Positions 1 through 6,622 of a stretch of DNA of 6,830 nt are shown here, in pieces. The notes beneath the pieces were generated by a model. That model made no database searches and was not told the origin of the DNA. It saw nothing but the letters and a program-made list of their open reading frames with translations. Every line of letters starts with the position of its first letter. Positions within the stretch are counted from its first letter, which is position 1. Both the position numbers and the translations under genes were made by a program. Source of the DNA: UBA1146 sp050256555 (lineage in GTDB: Bacteria > Planctomycetota > UBA8108 > UBA1146); assembly GCA_050256555.1 (NCBI GenBank), contig JBBWWC010000192.1, forward strand, positions 1-6,830, written 5' to 3'.

Positions 1-225
1 AGGTTTTTCCTCGTGATGAGAACCACTATGGCTTTCATGATGACAGTGTTGATCTTTGTTGAGTGCGCTTTTGGATTCAGCTGCGTGATCATGAGAAAAT
101 TGGTGAACAGTGGGCAGGAATGTGAAGACGAATAGGGAGAAGAAAGCTAAAAGAACACCCGTATCGAAACCCCATCGATTTCGGTGAAAACTCTTTTGGA
201 TAGTGATGGGGTCAAACGGGATCAA
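1..225 (-). CDS. Partial His-rich exported or membrane-anchored protein (N-terminal 75 residues; 3' end outside window)
   Basis: Reading the minus strand from 225 gives 75 uninterrupted codons that leave the window at base 1. The only usable start is TTG at 223-225: an in-frame TAA lies at 241-243, no ATG or GTG follows before the hydrophobic segment, and GGAG sits 7 bases upstream (233-236). The product begins with a basic region (K11, H14, R15, R17), then a hydrophobic stretch at about residues 22-40 (GVLLAFFSLFVFTFLPTV) typical of a signal peptide or membrane anchor. The next 35 residues or so carry nine histidines and one cysteine, including HDH, HCHH and HH groups, and end at the edge in HHEEKP. 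Such a layout suggests binding of a transition metal (Zn, Cu, Ni or Co) outside the cytoplasm, but the family is not identified. Signal-like hydrophobicity followed by clustered His would be unusual by chance, so I regard this as a real gene. A metal-transport or resistance context to the left is possible but not visible. Confidence 0.72.
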   Translation of the reverse strand, partial: MIPFDPITIQKSFHRNRWGFDTGVLLAFFSLFVFTFLPTVHQFSHDHAAESKSALNKDQHCHHESHSGSHHEEKP

Positions 226-232
226 GAGGTGG

Positions 233-236
233 CTCC
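233..236 (-). promoter_or_regulatory. Ribosome binding site (GGAG) deciding a TTG start
   Basis: On the minus strand GGAG precedes TTG (223-225) by 7 bases, a standard spacing. An in-frame stop lies just upstream at 241-243, so this site fixes the start of the left-edge His-rich gene. Confidence 0.6.
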
Positions 237-262
237 AAATTTATTACCTGCGATTGAACAGC

Positions 263-292
263 ATCATAAGTAGGTTTGAAGGTAAATCGCAA
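263..292 (-). promoter_or_regulatory. Candidate sigma70-type promoter for the His-rich gene
   Basis: Minus-strand TTGCGA (287-292; 4/6 match to the -35 consensus) and TATGAT (263-268; 5/6 match to the -10 consensus) are separated by 18 bases. Transcription would begin near 256 and give a short leader of about 30 nt before the TTG start. Matches of this quality occur by chance, so this rests mainly on its position. Confidence 0.35.
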
Positions 293-538
293 TCGGAAAT
301 TCCTACCACGGTCAATTTCAGGAAGGCATCAGGGAGAGACGGATGGTCAGTTGCAATGAGTATTGCGGTATTTAAAGAGAGTAGGAAGTGTTTTTGTACC
401 CTTTGAGAGCGATTCGTGTACTGGACGAGTTCGTTCACTTTTCAAGCTTTGAAGCGCGATAGCGTAAACAAGCGTTGGTTATCTGGAGCAAGCTCACTAT
501 GGCTTGTGAATCGTAAAAAGTACTCCGGGCCAGCTGCT

Positions 539-1489
539 CTAGGGAACTTCCAGTTTGATGGCGTCGATGGTGAGCCTCTTTGGATGCGAGGGGGGGACGG
601 TAAAGAGATATAGAGATTGCAGGTCGGACCAGGTGATCTTTTCGTTTCGAGTCAGTTCACGGGTCAGGTCGATGCGGAAGTGATTCCAACCAGGCTTTTT
701 GATCGTCAGGTGATGGTAGTAGCAATCTCGTTGCAGGAGGCTTTGGATTCCACCGGCTCCTGCCCATGCCTGGTTGGCGCTGATGGCCTCGGGGCCAAAA
801 AAGAGTGTGAATTTGCCGAAAGTATCCTCTTCGTTGAAGATGGAGATCCTGATCCAGCGGTAATCTTCCATGACCAGGTTTTCAATCGAAGCCAGGGGCA
901 GACGGCCGAAGCTCATTCCAGCAAAACCTTGGCCTCCTCCAGAACGCCATTCGAGCGCACTTTCTCCTTCGAAGATACGATCCGGATCTTTGGTGATTCT
1001 AGTTCGGTCTTCGGGTAGAGCCTTGCGTGCGACCTGTTCCGGTTCGATCGGTTCTTTTTCAAACTTGGCCAGGTCGAGAAATAACTGCTGATAAACTTCA
1101 GCGTGTATCTCGTCGATGGCTTCGCGGAGTGGAGTGTCCCCGTATTTTTTGATCAATCCAGCGATCGCAGACCATGCTTTTCGGTACTTTTTTCGAGCAT
1201 GATCTTCGACGACTCGATCGAGGATTTTTCCACCTTTGCATGCCTGTTCCCAGGTTTGCACCAGTGATTTGGATTCCTTGTCTGCGACTTCTTTGCGCGC
1301 GGCAGCGAAACTCTTGGTAGCCACTTTCCAGGCTCGTTTTTCGAAGGAAGCTTTTCCTTCCTCAAATAAAGCCTTGGCTTCTGTGGTTTTGAAAGAAGGT
1401 TCCTGGTCGGAAGCTCCATCATCAATAGAAAGTCCTGAAAGAAGGGATAGGGGGATTAGTAGTACCAGTGGAAGAAATCCTCCGGACAT
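539..1489 (-). CDS. Exported protein with TPR-like helical N-terminal half and beta-sandwich (carbohydrate-binding-like) C-terminal half
   Basis: The ATG at 1489 is preceded by AGGAG (1496-1500) at 6-base spacing, and an in-frame TAG four codons upstream (1499-1501) rules out a longer form. The 316-residue product begins with a hydrophobic segment at residues 5-20 that looks like a signal peptide, though it has no Lys or Arg before the core, which is unusual. Residues 35-145 are charged and helical; EAKALFEEGKASFEKRAW followed by alternating Ala/aromatic residues resembles a TPR-type hairpin. From about 165 the composition changes to beta-rich. The end (HFRIDLTRELTR, then ITWSDLQSLYLF and LTIDAIKLEV, residues 270-315) matches the last strands of discoidin-like or carbohydrate-binding sandwiches often attached to glycosidases or surface proteins. 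No catalytic residues can be named. It is divergent from the haem/FG-GAP gene across 130 bp. Function unknown; binding of a glycan or surface component is inference. Confidence 0.82.
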   Translation of the reverse strand: MSGGFLPLVLLIPLSLLSGLSIDDGASDQEPSFKTTEAKALFEEGKASFEKRAWKVATKSFAAARKEVADKESKSLVQTWEQACKGGKILDRVVEDHARKKYRKAWSAIAGLIKKYGDTPLREAIDEIHAEVYQQLFLDLAKFEKEPIEPEQVARKALPEDRTRITKDPDRIFEGESALEWRSGGGQGFAGMSFGRLPLASIENLVMEDYRWIRISIFNEEDTFGKFTLFFGPEAISANQAWAGAGGIQSLLQRDCYYHHLTIKKPGWNHFRIDLTRELTRNEKITWSDLQSLYLFTVPPSHPKRLTIDAIKLEVP

Positions 1490-1518
1490 GCCGAGCTCCT
1501 AGCCTGTTACGAGCATTA

Positions 1519-1552
1519 CACGATGCTTGAATGTCCACGATGCTTGAATGTC
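1519..1552. repeat. Perfect 17-bp tandem duplication in a divergent intergenic region
   Basis: CACGATGCTTGAATGTC occurs twice head to tail with no mismatch or spacer (1519-1535 and 1536-1552). It lies in the 130-bp gap between divergent start codons at 1489 and 1620, about 30 bp from the first and 67 bp from the second, where operators and promoters would be expected. No strong -10/-35 pair is evident around it. It may be a pair of direct-repeat binding sites or a neutral slippage duplication. Confidence 0.9.
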
Positions 1553-1619
1553 CTTTACGAGGATCATTCGACGTTGCGGCGAACAGTCTGTATTCTAGAG
1601 GCAAAGGGGGATACTTCCA

Positions 1620-3275
1620 GTGATGACATCGATGAGACCATTTCTAATTACAAATTTCTGCCCACTGATTCTGCTCGGTTTTGTCTTTGTAGCTGGTTGC
1701 TGGGGTGCAGGGGAAAGCCCCTCGGTGGCAACGCAGGATTCCGGCAAGGTCGCAGAAGTACCGGTTCAAAAACCAGGTGAAGCACCAGCGATCGGCAGTG
1801 AACCTGTTTTCTCTGGGCCGCCACGGTTGCGTCGCGAGGATTTGCCAGAACTTACCGAAGAGCAGAAGCGAGATGCCGAGAATCTAGTGATGGGCGCTTG
1901 CAGCCGTTGTCATGCACCATTGGCTCCAGATGTTCTTCCGCGCGATTCGTGGGAGAAAGTAATTCTGTCGATGTCGGGATTGACCGGGGAGTCTGGGCAG
2001 ATCGGAGCCTCGGCTGAAGAGATCGCCATCGCTTTGTACTGGTACGAAAGTTCTGCGCCAGAGCAACTCGATTACAGTCGGCATCAGCCGCAGGAGAGAT
2101 TGAAATTCGACACCGTCCAGCTGACTCCACGAGGTCTGGAATCGGAACGGATTCCGGCGGTCTCTGACATTCTGATGCTCAAAGGGAAGAAGGGGCGCTC
2201 GGAAGGAATCCTTATTTCCGAGCTCCGCAGTCGTCGATTGATGTTCTTGCCATACGGCGATCCTCGTCAAACCGGATTGGTCCCGTATTTGGGGAATATT
2301 GATTTTAATTATCCCGCTTCGCTTTCTCATGCTGATTTTGATGGGAAAGGGAGAATGGATATTTTGGTCTCCTCCATCGGAGGCATGAATCCTACTAACG
2401 ATGTTGAGGGTGGGGCCTGGATTGTGACCCGATCAGCCAGGGATATGAAGGCGATCCCTGTTGGCGGTGAGATCGCACGTGCGTGTTCGATGGAGGGTGA
2501 AGATTTAGATGGGGATGAGGACACCGATTTCGTTGTCTGTGCGTTTGGTTTTCGTGGGCCGGGCCGCTTGCTGTGGCTCAAGAACATCAACGGAAAATTT
2601 GCCATCAAAGAGATCGATGGGCGAGACGGATTTGTTTCCGCCATCCTGGATGACGTCGACGGAGATGACGATATCGATATCGTCGCATTGCTTTCTCAGG
2701 AACATGAAATCCTGATGCAATATACCAATACAGGAGAAGGGGTTTTTGAACCAAAAGTCCTGTTGAGTATGCCCAATGCTGCATGGGGGTCGTCCGATTT
2801 GCTGCGCGTGGATATTGACCGCGATGGCGATCGAGACCTGATACTGGTCAATGGAGACACCCTCGATGACAACACACCGAAACCGACTCACGGCGTAAGG
2901 TGGGTCGAAAGATCTGGCGATCAATATGTTGAAGTTCACGAGATCACGCTTCTCCCCGGATGCGAACGTGCTGCTGTTGGAGACCTCGATGGTGATGGTG
3001 ATCTCGATGTGGTGGGAGCTGCATTTTTTCCGCAACTTCCGGAAGAACAGTGGGGACGCTGGGATTCTCTGGTCTGGGCTGAAAATCTCGGCGACGCAAA
3101 AAACTGGGTCACGCACGTCCTTGAGGTCGGAAATCCAGTTCATTCTTCGGTTTTGCTGGATGATGTTAATCGCGACGGGTTGGTCGACATCATTCTTGGC
3201 AACTACGTCTGGTTGCCATCCGGCGGCGGATCTTCAGTAAAGCGAGACTATCTCACAGTCATGATTCGACAGTAG
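1620..3275 (+). CDS. Lipoprotein with a single c-type haem motif and FG-GAP/VCBS-type calcium-binding repeats
   Basis: AAGGGGG (1604-1610) precedes GTG at 1620 by 9 bases; ATG at 1623 is an almost equivalent start. The 551-residue product has a hydrophobic signal segment (residues 13-26) ending in the lipobox VAGC with Cys27, so it should be lipid-anchored outside the cytoplasm. Residues 28-75 are a Pro/Glu/Gly-rich linker. Residues 80-145 look like a small cytochrome c domain, with CSRCH at 94-98 as the haem attachment motif and Met118 a possible second axial ligand. From about 230 on, six Asp-rich calcium-loop motifs of the D-x-D/N-x-D-G-x-x-D kind begin near residues 239, 295, 345, 398, 455 and 515, as in beta-propeller FG-GAP/VCBS proteins. 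Similar haem-plus-FG-GAP proteins are known in Planctomycetota and Verrucomicrobiota, mostly without assigned function. The gene ends 10 bp from the end of the converging glycosyltransferase gene. An electron-transfer, sensing or adhesion role cannot be distinguished. Confidence 0.9.
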   Translation: MMTSMRPFLITNFCPLILLGFVFVAGCWGAGESPSVATQDSGKVAEVPVQKPGEAPAIGSEPVFSGPPRLRREDLPELTEEQKRDAENLVMGACSRCHAPLAPDVLPRDSWEKVILSMSGLTGESGQIGASAEEIAIALYWYESSAPEQLDYSRHQPQERLKFDTVQLTPRGLESERIPAVSDILMLKGKKGRSEGILISELRSRRLMFLPYGDPRQTGLVPYLGNIDFNYPASLSHADFDGKGRMDILVSSIGGMNPTNDVEGGAWIVTRSARDMKAIPVGGEIARACSMEGEDLDGDEDTDFVVCAFGFRGPGRLLWLKNINGKFAIKEIDGRDGFVSAILDDVDGDDDIDIVALLSQEHEILMQYTNTGEGVFEPKVLLSMPNAAWGSSDLLRVDIDRDGDRDLILVNGDTLDDNTPKPTHGVRWVERSGDQYVEVHEITLLPGCERAAVGDLDGDGDLDVVGAAFFPQLPEEQWGRWDSLVWAENLGDAKNWVTHVLEVGNPVHSSVLLDDVNRDGLVDIILGNYVWLPSGGGSSVKRDYLTVMIRQ

Positions 3276-3285
3276 CGAGTCGTCA

Positions 3286-5325
3286 CTATCCTTCAATACC
3301 GTTGGCTTCTGGCCGGTCTGATGACGGATCGGGAAGTTGTGGGTCGTTGATTTGATCGATGGGTGCAGGAGAAGTTTCGAGAGATTTTTCCTGTTCTCGC
3401 TGGACTGAAATCAGTAGCTCTTTGAGTTCCGGTTCTAGTGATTCTATTTTTACCATTTGTAGCAGCCTGCCCGCTTTGCGAGGCGCATTCATCTTTAACT
3501 GGATGCGTGCTTCTAGAATCGTAGCAATGTATCGCCGTGGTTCCAGGCGACGTGCTCGTTGGTACGCATCCAGGGCCTTGGGGAGCTCGTTTTTCCCTTC
3601 GAGCAAGGACCCGAGATTGATCCATGCCCCAACGTATTGCGGATTGATCTTGAGCGCTTTATGGAAACAGGCGAGCGCTTGTGGTGGATCCTTCGTACCC
3701 AGAAGAACTCCCAGGCTGTTCCATGACGAGCTGTGCTGTGGAGCTATTTGCGTGGCTTTACTGAAAAAAAGCAGGGCTTGATCAGCGTCACCCGAATCCT
3801 GGTGAATACGTCCGATGTTGTAGAGCGCTCGGACATCGTCTGGGTCCTGCTGGAGACTTCGCTGATACCAGGTGATCGCATCTTGTGGTTGGCCTTTTTG
3901 TTCGTGCATGTAACCGATGGCGACCGGGTCGATACAGTACCCTTCGAGGAGACTCTTCTCCGGGATGGGAATCTGGAAGATCGCAACGAGCAGTAACAGG
4001 TAGAGAGTGATGGATTTGAGCGAAAGTCCCCAGGTGACCAGTCCACGGCTGGCAACGATGCAGCCGAGGGCAAGGATCGGAACCCTGTATCTGCCAGCGA
4101 CAAAAAATGCCCAGGTCATCAGGGCGAGCACCACCATGGTGAGTAAAACCGGGAGATCTGATTGTCGAAGTTGACGACGCCCAGCCAACAGGCCGATGAG
4201 GATCAAAGCGATGAGTGATCCGCTCGAACCCGGTAGCCATGCCAGAACTTGCAGCAGTCGACTTCTTTCCTTTTCTTCGCTGAGATTCTTGTTGTTGGGG
4301 ACATCGCGGGCAGAAAAGAGAGCGGCAGCTTTTCGTCCCAGTCGAGAGACCCACTGTCCTGGGGCGGCTGAGATCTCATCAAAAGTCAGTTTGTAATAAT
4401 GGCGGCTACGTTCGGCTGCGCTTTCGATATGAGATGATTTTCTCAGTAGATCATCCCAGCGCGGGCCCGCAGCGACCGAGGTGAGCCCGTCGGATCCGAT
4501 TCCGGATCCCGAACGGTTGCCGATGTAGAAGTTGATCCCGCCATTGGAGCTGACCAGTATCGGTTCGCCACCGACCTTGAGGTTGACGGCGAATACGGGC
4601 AAGAGCGTGAACAGACAACCAGCAAGGACTGAAATACTGCGCCCTGCACGTTGGATTTTTGTCGGCGATAAGTGCGCTTCATTAGTGACAGAGGTGGTAC
4701 TGAACCAGGCGGCCAGAGCGAGGGCTGCGGCGATCGGTAAAGCTGTCGCACGAGTTAGTGCTGCGAGACCAATGGTCATGCCGACGAGAGCCCAGGGAAG
4801 AAGCCGATTTTCTCTCGCAGCGGAGATCGCCAGGGAGACGGAGAGTACCACCAGAAAAGTGAAGAAGGTTGTGTCGAGGAACTGAGCGCAAAAGTAGATC
4901 GGCATCCAGGAAATCGAGTAGAGCCCACCGGTGATCAGCGCAGCGCGCCGTCCACAACAATGCCCTGCAATGCCGGCGAGAAGGATCGCCGTTGCACCAT
5001 CGAGGATTGCCTGGAGTATCTTGACCAGCCAGGCATAAGAGAGAGGGACTCCGTGACCAGTGGTGCCGATCTCTTGCAAGGGCAGAGCGCACAGGGCCAG
5101 GAGTGCCGGGTAGCCAGGAGGTTTCCAGTAAGGCGCTGCATGAGCCGGTCCGTTTTTGAGGAACCCCCGGGCCTGATCGACGTTGGTGAGCTCGTCAACA
5201 ATCGGATATTGAAAGGCAGGATCAACATCACTCAGCTCGCTGATCGTGATGAGCCGTACAAGTACGGTGAACAGGAATACCAGCAGGTAGATTCTACGGC
5301 CGGAGAGCCAGGGCGATTTTTTCAT
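3286..5325 (-). CDS. Multi-pass membrane glycosyltransferase (GT39/PMT-like, GT-C fold) with C-terminal TPR domain
   Basis: The 679-residue product starts at ATG 5325, 17 bp after the stop of the upstream lipoprotein gene, with a weak GGA 5 bases ahead. About eleven hydrophobic segments can be read, roughly at 12-29, 97-120, 127-146, 151-170, 174-190, 192-208, 230-249, 366-382, 391-410, 413-431 and 437-453. The first outer loop carries Asp44-Glu45 within PIVDELTNVDQARGF and then WKPPGYPALLAL (67-78). This acidic-pair plus PPGYP layout is typical of polyprenyl-phosphate-sugar-dependent GT-C enzymes such as PMT and ArnT relatives. SSNGGINFYIGN (259-270) in the large periplasmic loop is also familiar from this group. 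Residues 467-632 form about five TPRs starting near 467, 498, 532, 565 and 599, followed by a Pro/Asp-rich tail. An odd number of membrane spans would place the TPRs in the periplasm. The likely reaction is transfer of a sugar from a lipid carrier to a protein or envelope glycan; donor and acceptor are unknown. Confidence 0.87.
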   Translation of the reverse strand: MKKSPWLSGRRIYLLVFLFTVLVRLITISELSDVDPAFQYPIVDELTNVDQARGFLKNGPAHAAPYWKPPGYPALLALCALPLQEIGTTGHGVPLSYAWLVKILQAILDGATAILLAGIAGHCCGRRAALITGGLYSISWMPIYFCAQFLDTTFFTFLVVLSVSLAISAARENRLLPWALVGMTIGLAALTRATALPIAAALALAAWFSTTSVTNEAHLSPTKIQRAGRSISVLAGCLFTLLPVFAVNLKVGGEPILVSSNGGINFYIGNRSGSGIGSDGLTSVAAGPRWDDLLRKSSHIESAAERSRHYYKLTFDEISAAPGQWVSRLGRKAAALFSARDVPNNKNLSEEKERSRLLQVLAWLPGSSGSLIALILIGLLAGRRQLRQSDLPVLLTMVVLALMTWAFFVAGRYRVPILALGCIVASRGLVTWGLSLKSITLYLLLLVAIFQIPIPEKSLLEGYCIDPVAIGYMHEQKGQPQDAITWYQRSLQQDPDDVRALYNIGRIHQDSGDADQALLFFSKATQIAPQHSSSWNSLGVLLGTKDPPQALACFHKALKINPQYVGAWINLGSLLEGKNELPKALDAYQRARRLEPRRYIATILEARIQLKMNAPRKAGRLLQMVKIESLEPELKELLISVQREQEKSLETSPAPIDQINDPQLPDPSSDRPEANGIEG

Positions 5326-5342
5326 CCTGTTCCGATCTGTGG

Positions 5343-5768
5343 TTACTGAAGACCTTTCTTGAGCTCCAGATTTCCTTCAAGTCCGAGAGCTTGGCGAACC
5401 GATTCTTCCACGACGAAGTTACCGAGTTTCTGGGGGCCTTGGTTAGTGAACCGATAAGTCGTTCCCGATTCGTCGTATGAGCCGATGATCTCAAATCCCA
5501 GGTTGTAGATGTTGTAGAGAAGGTTTGTGGTTTTTGATCCACCGCGAGTCAGTGTTGCTGTTTTTGTTCCGATGTAGCCAACGATTTCTCCCTGTTGGAG
5601 AATACGTGTGTATCTTTCAGCGCTGATCTCATTGCTGGATGATTTTGTACGATCGGCGTCAGAGCCGGAATCGAGGGTGTTGCAACCCGTCACAAAAGTT
5701 AGGGACACCAGTACCATGGCCATGATGATGTTGGTCGAAGCAAATCGGTTCTTGCTGAGGCCGGACAA
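5343..5768 (-). CDS. Small lipoprotein of unknown function, first gene of the glycosyltransferase operon
   Basis: Translation starts at TTG 5768, chosen because AAAGGA (5776-5781) lies 7 bases upstream and because the next in-frame Met (residue 16) would remove the basic n-region (K6, R8). The 141-residue product has a signal peptide with lipobox VTGC and Cys29, so it should be lipid-modified and held on a membrane facing away from the cytoplasm. A Ser/Asp-rich linker (31-47) leads to a compact domain of about 90 residues, with GEIVGYIGTKTATLTRGG (60-77), NLLYNIYNLGFEIIGSYD (82-99) and TTYRFTNQG (103-111), all suggestive of beta strands with one helix. I do not recognise the family. It ends in TAA, 17 bp before the glycosyltransferase ATG, so the two genes are very probably co-transcribed and may act together at the cell surface. 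It is divergent from the DUF456 gene across 79 bp. Confidence 0.82.
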   Translation of the reverse strand: MSGLSKNRFASTNIIMAMVLVSLTFVTGCNTLDSGSDADRTKSSSNEISAERYTRILQQGEIVGYIGTKTATLTRGGSKTTNLLYNIYNLGFEIIGSYDESGTTYRFTNQGPQKLGNFVVEESVRQALGLEGNLELKKGLQ

Positions 5769-5775
5769 ATGCTCA

Positions 5776-5781
5776 TCCTTT
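5776..5781 (-). promoter_or_regulatory. Ribosome binding site (AAAGGA) deciding a TTG start
   Basis: On the minus strand AAAGGA is followed after 7 bases by TTG (5766-5768), the start of the small lipoprotein. An overlapping ATG a few bases upstream (5773-5775 on the minus strand... plus-strand CAT) is out of frame with the lipoprotein and would not encode the signal peptide. Confidence 0.6.
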
Positions 5782-5847
5782 CAACAGTGATCTCTTTCAA
5801 TCTCCAGATCGCTCTTCGAGAGAAGCGCCCGGAGGGAAGGTAACTCG

Positions 5848-6435
5848 ATGCTGGAAAGCCTATCGGAGCACTTCGCTCTCTTCTACTACCTGTTGGGATG
5901 CTTGGCCTCTTTGTTGGGCTTGTTTCTGATCTCGCTCGGATTTCCGGGCCAGTTCCTCCCGGGACTGCTGGCCCTGATGGCCTGGTTTTTGGGGCTAGAT
6001 GGGGATCCTGAGCTGATTCATCTGCGAGGGGTGGAGACTGCGACGCTTCTGGGCCTCGCCGTACTGGTTGAGTTGATCGAGTTCTTTTCGGGGATTCTCG
6101 GCGGAAAATCTGTCGGGGCGAGCCGTCGTGGAGCGCTGTGTGGGATGCTGGGAGGGTTCTGCGGCGGGATCCTGGGCAACTTACTTATTCCCATCATCGG
6201 CGGCATTCTGGGGATTCTTCTCGGAACCGGGCTGGGGGCGTTTTTGGGAGAGTTCTCGGTTTATACCAGTTCCGATCAGAAGAATGGGCTGGCAGAGGAA
6301 CAAGCGACCCACCAGGCATTGCGAGTTGGACTGGGCTCATTGCTCGGGCGGGTGGTTGGTTTGGTGGCGAAATTGTCGCTGGCGATGGGCTGTTTCCTCT
6401 ATGCGTTTTTTTCCATCCTGGCTCTTTTCTGGTAG
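5848..6435 (+). CDS. DUF456-family integral membrane protein
   Basis: GGAGGGAAGG (5831-5840) precedes the ATG at 5848, with 7 bases between the last AGG and the start. The 195-residue product is hydrophobic throughout. Segments lie near residues 10-30, 34-50, 64-82, then two glycine-rich stretches at 95-112 and 113-137, and a final segment at 168-194. GFPGQFLPG (31-39) and GGKSVGASRRGALCGMLGG (85-103), followed by the paired glycine-zipper helices and GAFLGEF (130-136), match the pattern of the DUF456 family, whose members are about 160-200 residues with conserved G-x-x-x-G motifs. DUF456 function is not established; small Gly-rich membrane proteins of this type may oligomerise. It is transcribed away from the lipoprotein/glycosyltransferase operon, so the 79-bp gap (5769-5847) must hold both promoters, although I see no good consensus there. 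Confidence 0.88.
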   Translation: MLESLSEHFALFYYLLGCLASLLGLFLISLGFPGQFLPGLLALMAWFLGLDGDPELIHLRGVETATLLGLAVLVELIEFFSGILGGKSVGASRRGALCGMLGGFCGGILGNLLIPIIGGILGILLGTGLGAFLGEFSVYTSSDQKNGLAEEQATHQALRVGLGSLLGRVVGLVAKLSLAMGCFLYAFFSILALFW

Positions 6436-6441
6436 ATCTCC

Positions 6442-6468
6442 GGGTCTCCGGTATTCCTTACCGGTCCC
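6442..6468 (+). terminator. Possible terminator-like hairpin after the DUF456 gene
   Basis: CCGGTA (6448-6453) pairs perfectly with TACCGG (6459-6464) around a 5-nt loop. Outer GGG (6442-6444) and CCC (6466-6468) can extend the stem across a small asymmetric internal loop. It lies just past the stop codon, but no T-run follows, so it is not a canonical intrinsic terminator. It could equally stabilise the mRNA end. Confidence 0.28.
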
Positions 6469-6481
6469 AAACGGGCCTCGC

Positions 6482-6509
6482 TTGACAGATCCCGGTGTTG
6501 GGATATCCT
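6482..6509 (+). promoter_or_regulatory. Candidate sigma70-type promoter for the tRNA transcript
   Basis: A perfect -35 hexamer TTGACA (6482-6487) is followed after 16 bases by TATCCT (6504-6509; 4/6 to the -10 consensus). It points toward tRNA-Asp and would give a leader of about 120 nt containing the 6550-6576 stem. The -35 match is strong, the -10 only fair. Confidence 0.45.
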
Positions 6510-6622
6510 TCATCATCCGGTTACGAGTTCCACTGTTGATCGCCTGTCAGGTGTTTAACTTCAGGTGCGAAACACCCGGGGATTCGTATCTGAGACCTTT
6601 TTAAAGGTTATCTTACGGAATA

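Larger units (their letters stand above)
226..538. other. Intergenic region of 313 bp
   Basis: This lies between two minus-strand genes. It contains the ribosome binding site and a candidate promoter for the left-edge gene. No convincing intrinsic terminator follows the upstream gene: near 489-506 there is only a 5-bp stem (CAAGC/GCTTG, 8-nt loop) with no T-run. Short open frames exist on both strands (203-406, 416-613 plus; 244-438 minus), but they lack good ribosome binding sites and recognisable protein character, so I do not call genes here. Confidence 0.6.

Noticed and set aside
3..125. Plus-strand frame that reads like protein (HYGFHDDSVDL, then a TGA, then RFWIQLRDHEKIGEQWAGM), suggesting a gene end with an in-frame TGA or selenocysteine.
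   Set aside because: It is the mirror frame of the minus-strand His-rich gene, which is open over the whole stretch and has a start, a ribosome binding site and a signal segment. The plus frame is broken by TGA at 60-62 and again at 123-125.
1..135. Plus-strand frame 1, open from the edge to TAG at 133-135, with a hydrophobic run (MAFMMTVLIFVECAFGF).
   Set aside because: It overlaps the better supported minus-strand gene, and Met- and Cys-rich hydrophobicity is what the complement of His/Asp-rich codons produces.
203..406. Plus-strand 67-codon open frame starting at GTG 203 or ATG 206.
   Set aside because: It overlaps the N-terminal coding part of the minus-strand gene, has no clear ribosome binding site, and its composition is not protein-like.
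244..438. Minus-strand 64-codon open frame starting at GTG 438.
   Set aside because: No ribosome binding site, rare-type start, no recognisable domain, and it overlaps the candidate promoter at 263-292.
3276..3285. Shared bidirectional terminator between the converging genes.
   Set aside because: Only 10 bp separate the stop codons, and no stable hairpin with T-runs on either side can be drawn around them.
539..6435. Possible recoding of TGA: none of the five complete genes ends in TGA (four TAG, one TAA).
   Set aside because: Those genes hold well over 1,600 codons with many Trp and Gly residues and no internal TGA, and their ends match the expected protein lengths. The sample is too small to infer anything but chance or a stop-codon bias.
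6595..6608. Palindrome ACCTTT-TT-AAAGGT as a terminator or operator.
   Set aside because: It is short and A/T-rich with a 2-nt loop and no following T-run; such palindromes are common by chance.
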